DNA of 64,000 nucleotides. Source: Pseudarthrobacter enclensis (GTDB lineage Bacteria; Actinomycetota; Actinomycetes; Actinomycetales; Micrococcaceae). Under the pieces are notes generated by a model. The model searched no databases and was not told the DNA's origin. It saw nothing but the letters and a program-made list of their open reading frames with translations. Below, piece by piece: positions 8,501 through 15,409 of the stretch. The stretch is taken from contig NZ_KQ758607.1 of the NCBI RefSeq assembly GCF_001457025.1, forward strand, positions 62,001 to 126,000, written 5' to 3'. Position 1 is the first letter of the stretch. Each line of letters begins with the position of its first letter. Both the position numbers and the translations under genes were made by a program.

Positions 8501-8732
8501 CAAGGTCCTTCCGGCATCTCTTCGTTTGATTATGGAATCAGTGACGCGTTCGCGCTTGATCTCGTGTTCCATCTGCGCGAGGGCGGCCATGATTGTGAAC
8601 AACATAGAGCCCATCGGTGTTGCTGTGTCGACGTCGCCTCCCGCCCAGGTTCAGGACGCTCAGGCCGGCGCCCCTGCTGCGGAGTTCGTCGGCGAAGGCA
8701 AGCATGTTCTGGGTGGATCGCCCGAGCCTGTC
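8501..8732 (-). pseudogene. serine recombinase (resolvase) remnant
   Basis: The minus strand encodes DRLGRSTQNMLAFADEL, then after a one-base insertion near 8640 continues as MGSMLFTIMAALAQMEHEI and KRERVTDSIIKRRDAG. These are the central part and E-helix of a small serine recombinase. The N-terminal catalytic serine region and the C-terminal DNA-binding domain are both missing, so it is dead. It differs from the better preserved copy at 14774-15348, so at least two recombinases have been in this island. The stretch 8733-8906 shows no gene apart from the promoter of the next one. Confidence 0.8.
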
Positions 8733-8906
8733 CTACGAAGAGTAGCCAGGTGAGAAACGTACGGCTGTCTTCTCATCTGCGCTCTGTAACCTCTGCCGGC
8801 CTGAAGTTTAATCTGCGAGCTGCCACAGCTTTGCATAGAACAGAGCCCCGCGCAGTTACGTTCCCCAGCTCGTTGCGCGGAATAGAGCCCACGTAGAGTT
8901 CGGTGC

Positions 8907-9446
8907 ATGAAGCTTTCCGATCTCTTCCTGCATCAGATACTGGGTCTGCCCGGCAACCCCGAACATAATCCACTGACCATCGGCTGGATCTTCGAAGACG
9001 CGCAACTCTTAGACGTTCGCATAGACGTGCTCCACTCAACCGTAGGCGCCCTCTTTGAGGTCCGTTCGTCTTATCTCCCGGGCGAGCTCAACATTGATTC
9101 CCTGAACTGTGGGGTCATGATGTTCCGAAAGACAACCGGAGTGACGTGGGCAACGACTAGTCCCAGGGAGAGGCCAAACCCTCAGGTTTGGGAAGTGGCT
9201 GAATGCCACATAGAACAGACGGCCAGCGGCGTGGAAGCGAAACCTCTAGGCGGAAACTATGGGATGGATCTGATAATCAATGCGGAATCCGTGGAGTTCT
9301 ATGCAGGCAGGCTCCCCGCTCTCCCCGACGGTATACCCAGTTACCCCGACCACATCGATGTGACCGGACTCGTTCCAGGCTGGGAGATGGATTTTTCTCC
9401 TACCAATGTCTGGACCCTAGGCCCAGCGCCTGCAAACACGCTCTAA
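8907..9446 (+). CDS. hypothetical protein
   Basis: The 179-aa soluble protein has no signal peptide or membrane segment and ends with a conserved-looking DVTGLVPGWEMDF. A -10 box TAGAGT (8894-8899) lies 7 nt before the ATG and there is no Shine-Dalgarno, so the transcript is probably leaderless. The alternation of short hydrophobic strands suggests a beta-rich fold. I do not recognise the family. By context it belongs to the orphan immunity-like collection. Confidence 0.6.
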   Translation: MKLSDLFLHQILGLPGNPEHNPLTIGWIFEDAQLLDVRIDVLHSTVGALFEVRSSYLPGELNIDSLNCGVMMFRKTTGVTWATTSPRERPNPQVWEVAECHIEQTASGVEAKPLGGNYGMDLIINAESVEFYAGRLPALPDGIPSYPDHIDVTGLVPGWEMDFSPTNVWTLGPAPANTL

Positions 9447-9517
9447 CTTCGCTAGGGATCTCCTTCACATAACCGGTCCCCAAATCTGCACCTGGAAGCA
9501 CTTGTTGCAGCTCAGAC

Positions 9518-9631
9518 TCAATTCGATGCCAATAGGGTAAGGGACCGAGTTGCGGACGGCCCGCAGGGCAGGAAGCTTTCGATAGCCTCTTCCTCGTAGT
9601 CTCTGGCCTGGTCCCAGTTGCCGGTCTTCAC
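9518..9631 (-). other. possible short gene remnant in a 228-nt gap
   Basis: Between 9447 and 9674 there is no intact gene. The minus strand has a 37-codon open stretch (KTGNWDQARDYEEEAI near its start) with natural-looking composition but no ribosome binding site and no clear family. It could be another decayed fragment. A weak element-like sequence (GGATCTCCTTCAC) lies at 9456-9468, just after the stop of the previous gene. Confidence 0.25.
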
Positions 9632-9657
9632 CTCACCCCACGGTGGAAAATCGGAGT

Positions 9658-9683
9658 GCCCGGTGAAGGATCCTCTAGAGGTG
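9658..9683. repeat. 26-bp palindromic element, copy 4
   Basis: The left 16 positions (9658-9673) match the consensus perfectly; overall agreement is 20 of 26. It overlaps the last codons of the minus-strand gene at 9675-9833, whose TAG stop lies inside the right arm. Confidence 0.7.
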
Positions 9684-9833
9684 CTCCGAGTCCGCTATAT
9701 CGGCGGTCCTTCGTTCATCAGCACGGACGATACCGTCACGAACCGCCGCTCTAATCACTAGGTAGAGGACATAGAAAAAGACGGCGGCACCCACCACCAA
9801 GAGGACAACGAAGTTCAGCGGACCAGCATCCAT
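9675..9833 (-). CDS. small single-pass membrane protein
   Basis: The 52-aa product has one strong transmembrane segment (about residues 8-28, FVVLLVVGAAVFFYVLYLVI) followed by a charged tail. The ATG at 9833 is preceded by GGGGGAG 4 nt upstream, so it is preferred over an in-frame ATG 27 nt earlier. No family is recognised. It reads opposite to its neighbours and its stop lies in a palindromic element. Confidence 0.5.
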   Translation of the reverse strand: MDAGPLNFVVLLVVGAAVFFYVLYLVIRAAVRDGIVRADERRTADIADSEHL

Positions 9834-9924
9834 AGCTCCCCCAAGGATGTTCACGTTCATTCAAACCAGAACGAGCTTAGCTTCAAGTGGGCTGACATTT
9901 CAGTCAAAAGCAACCCAAGCGGAT

Positions 9925-9950
9925 GCCCGGTGAGGGATCGGCCATCGGGC
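9925..9950. repeat. 26-bp palindromic element, copy 5
   Basis: It matches the consensus at 21 of 26 positions with both arms kept. It lies between two divergent genes, not 3' of an intact one, so it may mark the border of a deleted or decayed cassette. Confidence 0.7.
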
Positions 9951-10059
9951 GGCACTTCAACGGGGCCCATGCGGCCACAGCATTAGGCGATCTGATGCCA
10001 CTTCTCGCCAAAACATACTGGTAGTTTCAAGAGGATTCATACGCTTTGGAAGGTTGGAA

Positions 10060-10638
10060 ATGTTCGGCCGCTTCAAGAAAAGAAGTTCCAGCGTTGTCGT
10101 TGTCACGCTAAATGCCCGGCTGCAGCCTCTGGATCGGGCCGCACTAGAAGACGCCTTCGAGGCCGCGATGAAACAGCGCGGACAAGAAATTCGTGTGGTC
10201 GGTGGGGGAATCCAAATGGCGGCGAACGGTGAAATCAGTGAGTGCGACATCGAGATTGAGTTTGACGGACCCTCAGATGCGAGGGCCGAGGCCATTTCCG
10301 AAACCCTCACGTCAATGCTTGCACCCAAGGGCTCCTCACTGCACCTGCTAGACCTAGATCGTCGGATACCTTTTGGGGCGCACGAAGGACTAGCCCTCTA
10401 CCTCAACGGCACCGACCTAGCCGATGAGGTGTATCGGGATTGCGACTCCAATTACGTCTATGCAGAGTGCAGCCGGTTGTTGGAGGGACTCGGCATCGTA
10501 AGCAGCCATTGGCAAGGACCCCATGAAACAGCGCTGTACATGTATGGCTGGGACTTCAAAGCAATGCAGGAGAGGTTGACTCCATTCCTGCAAGAGTATC
10601 CACTGTGTCAGCAATGTCGGGTAGTCCAGATCGCATAA
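10060..10638 (+). CDS. hypothetical protein
   Basis: The 192-aa protein begins MFGRFKKR after GGAAGG with 6-nt spacing; an in-frame TTG two codons earlier is less likely. Conserved-looking stretches are TLNARLQPLDRA, CDIEIEF, LYLNGTDLADEVY and FLQEYPLCQQCRVVQI. I associate this layout with a family of uncharacterised proteins found in accessory and toxin-immunity regions, but cannot name it. There are no membrane segments. A poor element-like sequence (CGATCCTTGCGCC) follows at 10668-10680. Confidence 0.6.
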   Translation: MFGRFKKRSSSVVVVTLNARLQPLDRAALEDAFEAAMKQRGQEIRVVGGGIQMAANGEISECDIEIEFDGPSDARAEAISETLTSMLAPKGSSLHLLDLDRRIPFGAHEGLALYLNGTDLADEVYRDCDSNYVYAECSRLLEGLGIVSSHWQGPHETALYMYGWDFKAMQERLTPFLQEYPLCQQCRVVQIA

Positions 10639-10721
10639 TCCGACGCTGATGCGGCCATGCGAATATACGATCCTTGCGCCACGTCGGTGAGTTACCTCAG
10701 GAAGTCTGAGACGATGCTGCC

Positions 10722-11080
10722 ATGACAATCAGCGGTGCGCATGCATCGGCATTTTTCGAGGAAGTCGTCCGCGGACACCAAGTCTGGACAATTCGGGATA
10801 CTCACGGCTTTCCAGCCCCGTTTGGAAACAATGGACTTCGAAGCATGCCCTTCTGGTCCCTGAGCTCACGAGCGGAGCGAATCGTAACGAATGCCCAGGA
10901 CTATGCAGGCTTCGAGAAAGTCCTGATCCCTCTTAGTGATGGCGGTCAAAGTGGTTGCCCGGCCTGGAACGAGATGGGCTACGCGTGGGGCTCAACTGGT
11001 CCGGCAATCGCGCAACTGGGTACGACGTGGAGCCGCGCGCGGTCTTGGCATCGTTGGCCACTCGCCAATTATCCGAGTAA
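10722..11080 (+). pseudogene. DUF2750 family protein, disrupted by a frameshift
   Basis: The first 70 residues (ISGAHASAFFEEVVR, GLRSMPFWSLSSRAERIV) match DUF2750. Near 10939 one base appears missing: from there the +2 frame carries the expected rest of the domain (WLPGLERDGLRVGLNW, then TGYDV) to TAA 11078-11080. The original frame runs on to 11240 as low-complexity, unrelated sequence. A -10-like GACGAT lies 6 nt before the ATG. Either the gene is inactivated or there is a base-call error. A palindromic half element begins 2 nt after the true stop. Confidence 0.78.
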
Positions 11081-11082
11081 GT

Positions 11083-11098
11083 GCCCGGTGGAGGACCC
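11083..11098. repeat. palindromic element half-site, copy 6
   Basis: The left half matches the consensus at 14 of 16 positions and begins 2 nt after the ancestral DUF2750 stop. The right arm is not recognisable. It lies between two convergent genes. Confidence 0.55.
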
Positions 11099-11115
11099 GC
11101 TTAAGAAGCATCGAC

Positions 11116-11361
11116 TCATGAATCCTCGGTGGCCCAAAGAAGCTTCCGAAACTCTTCAAGTACCAGCGTGCTCTGGCGATCAAGGTCAAGCTCATCTTCG
11201 ATTGTCGTTGTGTCTGCTTCCGCGTCGAGCAGCACATTGAAGGTGTTGTACGTGAAGGATCGCCGCCCAGTCTGCAACTGCTCGATTGCCGTGAGGAGCT
11301 GAGCCCGGATGAAGTTGCTCAGCTCGCCGGTAAGGAACTCGTCAAGGGGTGGCCGCGGCAT
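11116..11361 (-). CDS. small hypothetical protein
   Basis: The 81-aa acidic, helical protein starts at ATG 11361; a GTG 12 nt upstream is an alternative. It has no membrane segment or known motif. It is convergent with the DUF2750 pseudogene and they share the half element between them. Its size and composition resemble the protein at 7609-7896, but I see no clear similarity. Function unknown. Confidence 0.45.
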   Translation of the reverse strand: MPRPPLDEFLTGELSNFIRAQLLTAIEQLQTGRRSFTYNTFNVLLDAEADTTTIEDELDLDRQSTLVLEEFRKLLWATEDS

Positions 11362-11485
11362 GTCAGCGATCACCGGTTGTTTTCATTGTCAGGAGCACGC
11401 GCTGATTCAACCACAAATGATCGCGGAAACTGCCCGGACGGCATCATGAGCTGCCCAACTCTGCCCAAGCAAGAAACTAATCAGC

Positions 11486-11511
11486 GTCCGGTACGGGATC
11501 CTCAAACGGCA
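11486..11511. repeat. 26-bp palindromic element, copy 7
   Basis: It matches the consensus at 17 of 26 positions, with the variant left arm CCGGTACGGGATCC that copy 9 also has. It lies in the gap 11374-11633, which otherwise has no gene I can support. Confidence 0.55.
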
Positions 11512-11633
11512 CTTGAACCGCGGTCCGGCATGAAGGTCCAGTTGTGCCTACGACGAGATTTCAGACTCCGAACACCGTGCTGGTGCCCTTCTCGCGATAG
11601 TTAGCCCATGCCTGCGGCGGTTATGCTCAGCCC

Positions 11634-11951
11634 ATGACGTCTTCGACAGACCCCATGAAACGGGCACGTTTGGGTATAGCCAAAGCGCTCAGAGTCGCCA
11701 TGGTGGCGGGCTGCGGCCTGTTGGGCGTTGCAGTGGTTTTTTTGGCCGCCGTGGGAGACAGGAGTCTTCCTTCTCTCCTAGTGCTGACGGCGGGGCTCCT
11801 TTGTATGGCAGGCATCCTACTCATAATTTTCAGGAGCTTGGGACAGTGGGGTCAGGACCCAGAGTACAGACTGTCGGGCCCACCCCTTCTGTCCGTCTTC
11901 GCGCTTTGCGCCTTAAGTGGAGTGCTGGTCGTTTGGTCCACATCGCTGTGA
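11634..11951 (+). CDS. small membrane protein with three helices
   Basis: The 105-aa product has hydrophobic segments at about residues 21-41, 46-66 and 84-103. A near-ideal -10 box TATGCT (11622-11627) sits 6 nt before the ATG without a Shine-Dalgarno, so translation is probably leaderless. No family or function is recognised. The sequence after the stop, up to 12090, shows nothing I can name. Confidence 0.55.
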   Translation: MTSSTDPMKRARLGIAKALRVAMVAGCGLLGVAVVFLAAVGDRSLPSLLVLTAGLLCMAGILLIIFRSLGQWGQDPEYRLSGPPLLSVFALCALSGVLVVWSTSL

Positions 11952-12099
11952 TGAAGGCACGGTTGGCCTGCGACGGTAAGTCGAATATGCAGACTCCCCG
12001 ACAAGCGCTCAGCCTCGAATCGCAAAAGCTCTAATAGGCGGGCCCCGAGGTCGCGTAACTGACCCCGCCAGCCGTACCGAGGGATCGAAAGATCGGACA

Positions 12100-12170
12100 A
12101 CTCATCTCGGTGGCCAGCAGGATGACTCCACGAAGGTCCCTCACGCCAAGCCATCCGGCCTAACAAAAAC
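12100..12170 (-). pseudogene. decayed partial duplicate of the DUF4304-like gene
   Basis: Bases 12100-12165 align with 13561-13627 inside the intact DUF4304-like gene, with roughly 55 matches and a one-base indel. On the minus strand the fragment reads RDLRGVILLATEMS where the intact gene reads RDLPGIILLDAEMS. It is frameshifted and has neither start nor the rest of the gene. This is direct evidence that related cassettes were once present twice. Confidence 0.75.
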
Positions 12171-12208
12171 TATGCCTAGGCCCTATGACTTGTATGCTGC
12201 TCAGCAGC

Positions 12209-12234
12209 GCTCGATAACCGATCCTTCACCGGGC
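12209..12234. repeat. 26-bp palindromic element, copy 8
   Basis: It matches the consensus at 21 of 26 positions, with a perfect right arm. It lies 3 nt after the stop of the minus-strand methyltransferase-like gene. Confidence 0.75.
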
Positions 12235-12237
12235 ACC

Positions 12238-13173
12238 TCACGGTCGGGGAGTCTGCGGCACTCGAGGGATCCAGCACTTCACGGTTTCTTGATATCGCTG
12301 GAATTCCTCGCCAAACCGTTCCTTGAGGTCAAATTCCTCTAGCGGCCTAACGGCGTAGTTCCACACTAGCGAGCCCGCGACCGCGTATGCGACGACAAAC
12401 CATGATTGGAGAATCAGACCGACCGCGGCGCCTTGAACGATTCCTGCGACGGCCATCGGATTACGAACCCAACGATAGGGTCCTGCGATGACCAGTCGGT
12501 TGGCCATTGCCAATGGCAGGGGTGTGCCGTCTCCGAGCGTCGACATGGCAACTGCAGACCAGAGGCCAAGGGCGATGGCGAGGACTAGAACGGCGAGCCC
12601 GAAAGGACCTGCAAATGATGGAAATGGGAGTGTCGCAGCCCATCGCTGTTCAAGCGCCGCCAGGGTGACCGGGATCACCACAAGGAATGACCCCCAGAAG
12701 ATGACGATTTGGACGAACGTTGATGCCACGTGCTTTGCGGCAGACGGGTGGCTTTTTGCGGGCCGGAATGTGAAGGGACCGCGGATGATCCACGAAGTCG
12801 GTAGGCGCCCCAGCAGAATGAGGCAGAGCGCGATCAGTGCACCGGCGGCAGCAGCCAACATGATTACAGCGCCCCAGCCTGCTTCGGTTGTGATTGTGGC
12901 GTATGTTGCCAGTGCGACGGCAACGATGCTGGTCCAGCAGGTGCTGACTACCGCGGCCGCCCTGAAACCGAATCCCGCAAACGCCGAGGCAACCACGAAC
13001 AGTGGAAGGTCGAGGGCAGCGACCGCGACCGGATTGAGATTGCCCAGGGTTGCCTCGCGCACCATGGACGATGTGAAAACCGCAATCCACCAGGAGGCGC
13101 CAGCGATGGCCTGCAGGCCGAAGTAGGCTCGCCCCCATCGGGCCCAGCGAGTCACCGATTCAACCCCCAACAT
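12238..13173 (-). CDS. isoprenylcysteine carboxyl methyltransferase-like integral membrane protein
   Basis: The 311-aa protein has about eight hydrophobic segments. The C-terminal third carries the ICMT/PEMT-type motif: GPYRWVRNPMAVAGI, then EEFDLKERFGEEFQRYQ, which bind S-adenosylmethionine in this fold. The N-terminal 170 residues are an extra membrane domain I do not recognise. The start at ATG 13173 has GTAGG 8 nt upstream; GTG 13182 is an alternative. The acceptor substrate is unknown. It is the largest intact gene in the island and has an element just after its stop. Confidence 0.7.
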   Translation of the reverse strand: MLGVESVTRWARWGRAYFGLQAIAGASWWIAVFTSSMVREATLGNLNPVAVAALDLPLFVVASAFAGFGFRAAAVVSTCWTSIVAVALATYATITTEAGWGAVIMLAAAAGALIALCLILLGRLPTSWIIRGPFTFRPAKSHPSAAKHVASTFVQIVIFWGSFLVVIPVTLAALEQRWAATLPFPSFAGPFGLAVLVLAIALGLWSAVAMSTLGDGTPLPLAMANRLVIAGPYRWVRNPMAVAGIVQGAAVGLILQSWFVVAYAVAGSLVWNYAVRPLEEFDLKERFGEEFQRYQETVKCWIPRVPQTPRP

Positions 13174-13331
13174 CAGCAGCACCTACCGGCTTGTGGAAGG
13201 AGTTCTCCGAACATCCCAGTTCCGGATTTCCACCACAGTGGCGGAGGTCCGGCCGTTGTGTATCTACAACATGGCGCACTCAGCCTACCGAAAACAACTG
13301 CTTATGCCACCGGGCTGGCGCCGCTCTCGTC

Positions 13332-13357
13332 GGCCGGTACGGGATCCTTCAACGGGC
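13332..13357. repeat. 26-bp palindromic element, copy 9
   Basis: It matches the consensus at 21 of 26 positions with a perfect GGATCC core. It lies 14 nt after the stop of the minus-strand DUF4304-like gene. Confidence 0.75.
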
Positions 13358-13371
13358 GCTGACCAAATTCC

Positions 13372-13908
13372 TCACATTGCAGGCAGGGTAAACCCGCGAC
13401 GTTTAAGTTCTTCCCGCACGGGGATAAAGGCGAGGTGGGGCTTTTCGGTCAGCAGGGGGACCAGATCCTGCAAGGCTGGCGTGCGATCCATGAAGTCTGC
13501 TATGGGGACGACAATGACATCGATGAGCTGCTTGACGAAGGAATCCTCTGGAATCCGACTACTCATCTCGGCGTCCAGCAGGATGATTCCAGGCAGGTCC
13601 CTCGCTGCCAAGCCATCTGGCCTAACGAAATCGATGGATGGAATGACATCGATATTTTCGGCGCGAAGACCGAAAACGCAAGAGTTCTCTGATCTGAACT
13701 CACCAGAAGCCACTGCCGGGTCCCACCCTAGGTTGAGATAGAAGCTCTCCCCGCCCCAGGGGGACTTCTGCAGGTTAATCACCTGATACTCACCTGAGGA
13801 TGTGGTTCGGAACCAGCTGCGACCTCGTCTACGGAACCCGCGCGCTTTGAGTATCCCGGCGAACGAAGACTCAATAATCCTGGCTTTATCCACAACAGCA
13901 ATTCTCAT
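13372..13908 (-). CDS. DUF4304-like protein
   Basis: Using the ATG at 13908 (GGGGG just upstream), the product is 178 aa. The pattern FAGILKARGFRRRGRSWFR, VINLQKSPWG and YLNLGW matches DUF4304, a family often found as orphan or toxin-linked immunity-type proteins. The frame stays open to 13998, but that extension crosses palindromic element copy 10 and is unlikely to be coding. A decayed copy of its middle part lies at 12100-12170. Confidence 0.65.
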   Translation of the reverse strand: MRIAVVDKARIIESSFAGILKARGFRRRGRSWFRTTSSGEYQVINLQKSPWGGESFYLNLGWDPAVASGEFRSENSCVFGLRAENIDVIPSIDFVRPDGLAARDLPGIILLDAEMSSRIPEDSFVKQLIDVIVVPIADFMDRTPALQDLVPLLTEKPHLAFIPVREELKRRGFTLPAM

Positions 13909-13949
13909 GCACCCCCGTCCTATGGGCGACCAGCAGTCGAGTAGGAAGC

Positions 13950-13975
13950 GTCCGTTCGAGGATCCCCCTACGGGT
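13950..13975. repeat. 26-bp palindromic element, copy 10
   Basis: It matches the consensus at 17 of 26 positions with an intact GGATCC core. It lies 47 nt after the stop of the minus-strand SRPBCC-like gene and upstream of the DUF4304-like gene. Confidence 0.55.
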
Positions 13976-14022
13976 GGCGCCAGGGTGTCTAAATCCAAAC
14001 GATGGGACTAGGGACCCGAGCC

Positions 14023-14571
14023 TCAGCACATCCTGAGAGTGCAACCGCTCTCCGATGGCTCGATCCGGTAAGTCTGCACCATATCGGCGTTGGAAGGCGC
14101 GACAATTACCGTTTTGGCCCAATACGGCGCCTCTTCTTCAACAACCTCGATGGTCGACGCTGACCCGTCCGCCCGGATGAAGGTCTGTTGCTCACCGACC
14201 CCTGTCGGGGTTCCGGGCTCCGTGTAGGCACGCGCCGCATTTTCCAGAAGGACAGCGCTCTCAGCCGCGCGGATCAGCGACCACACTGTCTCTGCATCGC
14301 AGGGGTAACTTTCCGACTCTTCAGCCCGAAGGGTGCGGCCGGGAGCAGAGAGTCCCTGCGACGCTGCTTGGTGATACTGCCTGGCGGCCTGCCGAATCTT
14401 AAATCTAAAAACCAATCCCGCAGCCGATAGGACGATCAACAGAACCAGCAGTCCGGCGATCATTCCGAATGCAAGCTGAGGATTGCCGAGTGCGTCAGCC
14501 GTGGTCGCAAGAATAAGGATTCCAGCGGTGCCGACAATAACGACAGCGGGGAGAAATCTATGGAAAACCAT
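14023..14571 (-). CDS. membrane-anchored SRPBCC-like protein, apparently truncated
   Basis: The 182-aa product has two transmembrane segments (about residues 7-28 and 33-56) and then the first part of an SRPBCC/START-like domain (YPCDAETVWSLIRAAE, EEAPYWAKTV, TYRIEPSESGCTL). The chain ends right after that strand, well before such a domain normally ends, so the C-terminus is probably lost. The start may be ATG 14571 or GTG 14574; AATACT lies just upstream as a -10. Ligand and function are unknown. Confidence 0.55.
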   Translation of the reverse strand: MVFHRFLPAVVIVGTAGILILATTADALGNPQLAFGMIAGLLVLLIVLSAAGLVFRFKIRQAARQYHQAASQGLSAPGRTLRAEESESYPCDAETVWSLIRAAESAVLLENAARAYTEPGTPTGVGEQQTFIRADGSASTIEVVEEEAPYWAKTVIVAPSNADMVQTYRIEPSESGCTLRMC

Positions 14572-14773
14572 CACCCGAAGTATTATTCAGTCTCGCGCAA
14601 TCTGGAGCTCCCCGGCTCGCCGCTAGGCCGACGGCAGGCGCCCATAAGCCGGTCGATCATCGTTCGCAGCAACCCGCTGCAACGTTCCGCACGGATGCTG
14701 ACCTCAGCCATGTACGTAAAACCCGCACGATGATATGCACGCTGGCGGGGCCATTACTGCAACCATATTCCTC

Positions 14774-15348
14774 ATGACTGGAATGAAGATCGGTTATGCC
14801 CGGGTCTCGACGAACGACCAGGACCTCACCGCCCAACGAAACGCTCTCCTTGCCCTTGGGTTGACGAGAAGCAGATCTTCGTCGATCACGGACTGACCGG
14901 AGCCAATCGGGTACGCCCGGGGCTCCGTGAAGCGATGGCGGCGTGCCGGGCCGGCGATACCCTCGTGGTGACCAAGCTCGATCGGCTGGCGCGCTCCCTT
15001 TCGGATGCCAGAGACATCGCCGACGAACTGACGGCCAAAGGGGTAGTCCTCAGCCTCGGGGGCAGCACCCACGATCCGACTGACCCTGTAGGCCGGCTGC
15101 TCTTCAACGTCCTGGGCATGGTGGCCGAGTTTGAAGCCGACCTGATCCGGATGCGCACCCGCGAAGGAATGGCCATTGCAAAGGCAAAGGGGCGGCTGAA
15201 AGGAAAGCAGCCAAAATTGTCCAAGACGCAGCGAAAATACCTTTTGACACTGCACGATGCCGGAGAGCACACGCAGGCCGAGCTGGCCGAGTTGTTCAAC
15301 GTGTCACGGACGACGGTATACCGCGAGCTTAAAAGGCGCGCCATCTGA
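14774..15348 (+). pseudogene. serine recombinase (resolvase/invertase family) with one frameshift
   Basis: From ATG 14774 the frame reads MKIGYARVSTNDQDLTAQR, with the nucleophilic serine of the family. It loses frame near 14859, where one G seems missing from a GGG run. The next frame continues as DEKQIFVDHGLTGANR and TKLDRLARSLSDA, the E-helix region, and a C-terminal helix-turn-helix (HTQAELAELFNVSRTTVYRELKR). Repaired, it would be a normal ~190-aa recombinase. It marks the right edge of the island, 62 nt before the LacI gene. The upstream 14575-14773 holds no gene. A base-call error is possible. Confidence 0.82.
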
Positions 15349-15409
15349 AGTTTGACCGGTGCCCCTGCACAGGGTCCATTCCCCTCATGGAGGCGGGGGA
15401 GCCGGGGGA

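Noticed and set aside
8660..8908. 82-aa minus-strand open frame
   Set aside because: It reads the recombinase remnant out of frame; the remnant explains the sequence better.
10666..10685. Another weak element-like sequence after the gene at 10060
   Set aside because: Only the core CGATCCTT is kept; the arms do not match.
11377..11604. 75-aa plus-strand open frame in the island
   Set aside because: It has no start signal and random-looking composition, and it contains palindromic element copy 7.
12488..13126. 212-codon plus-strand open frame
   Set aside because: It is antisense to the ICMT-like membrane protein and lacks motifs.
14575..14773. Possible res-type site upstream of the recombinase
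   Set aside because: No paired inverted repeats of the right spacing could be recognised by eye.
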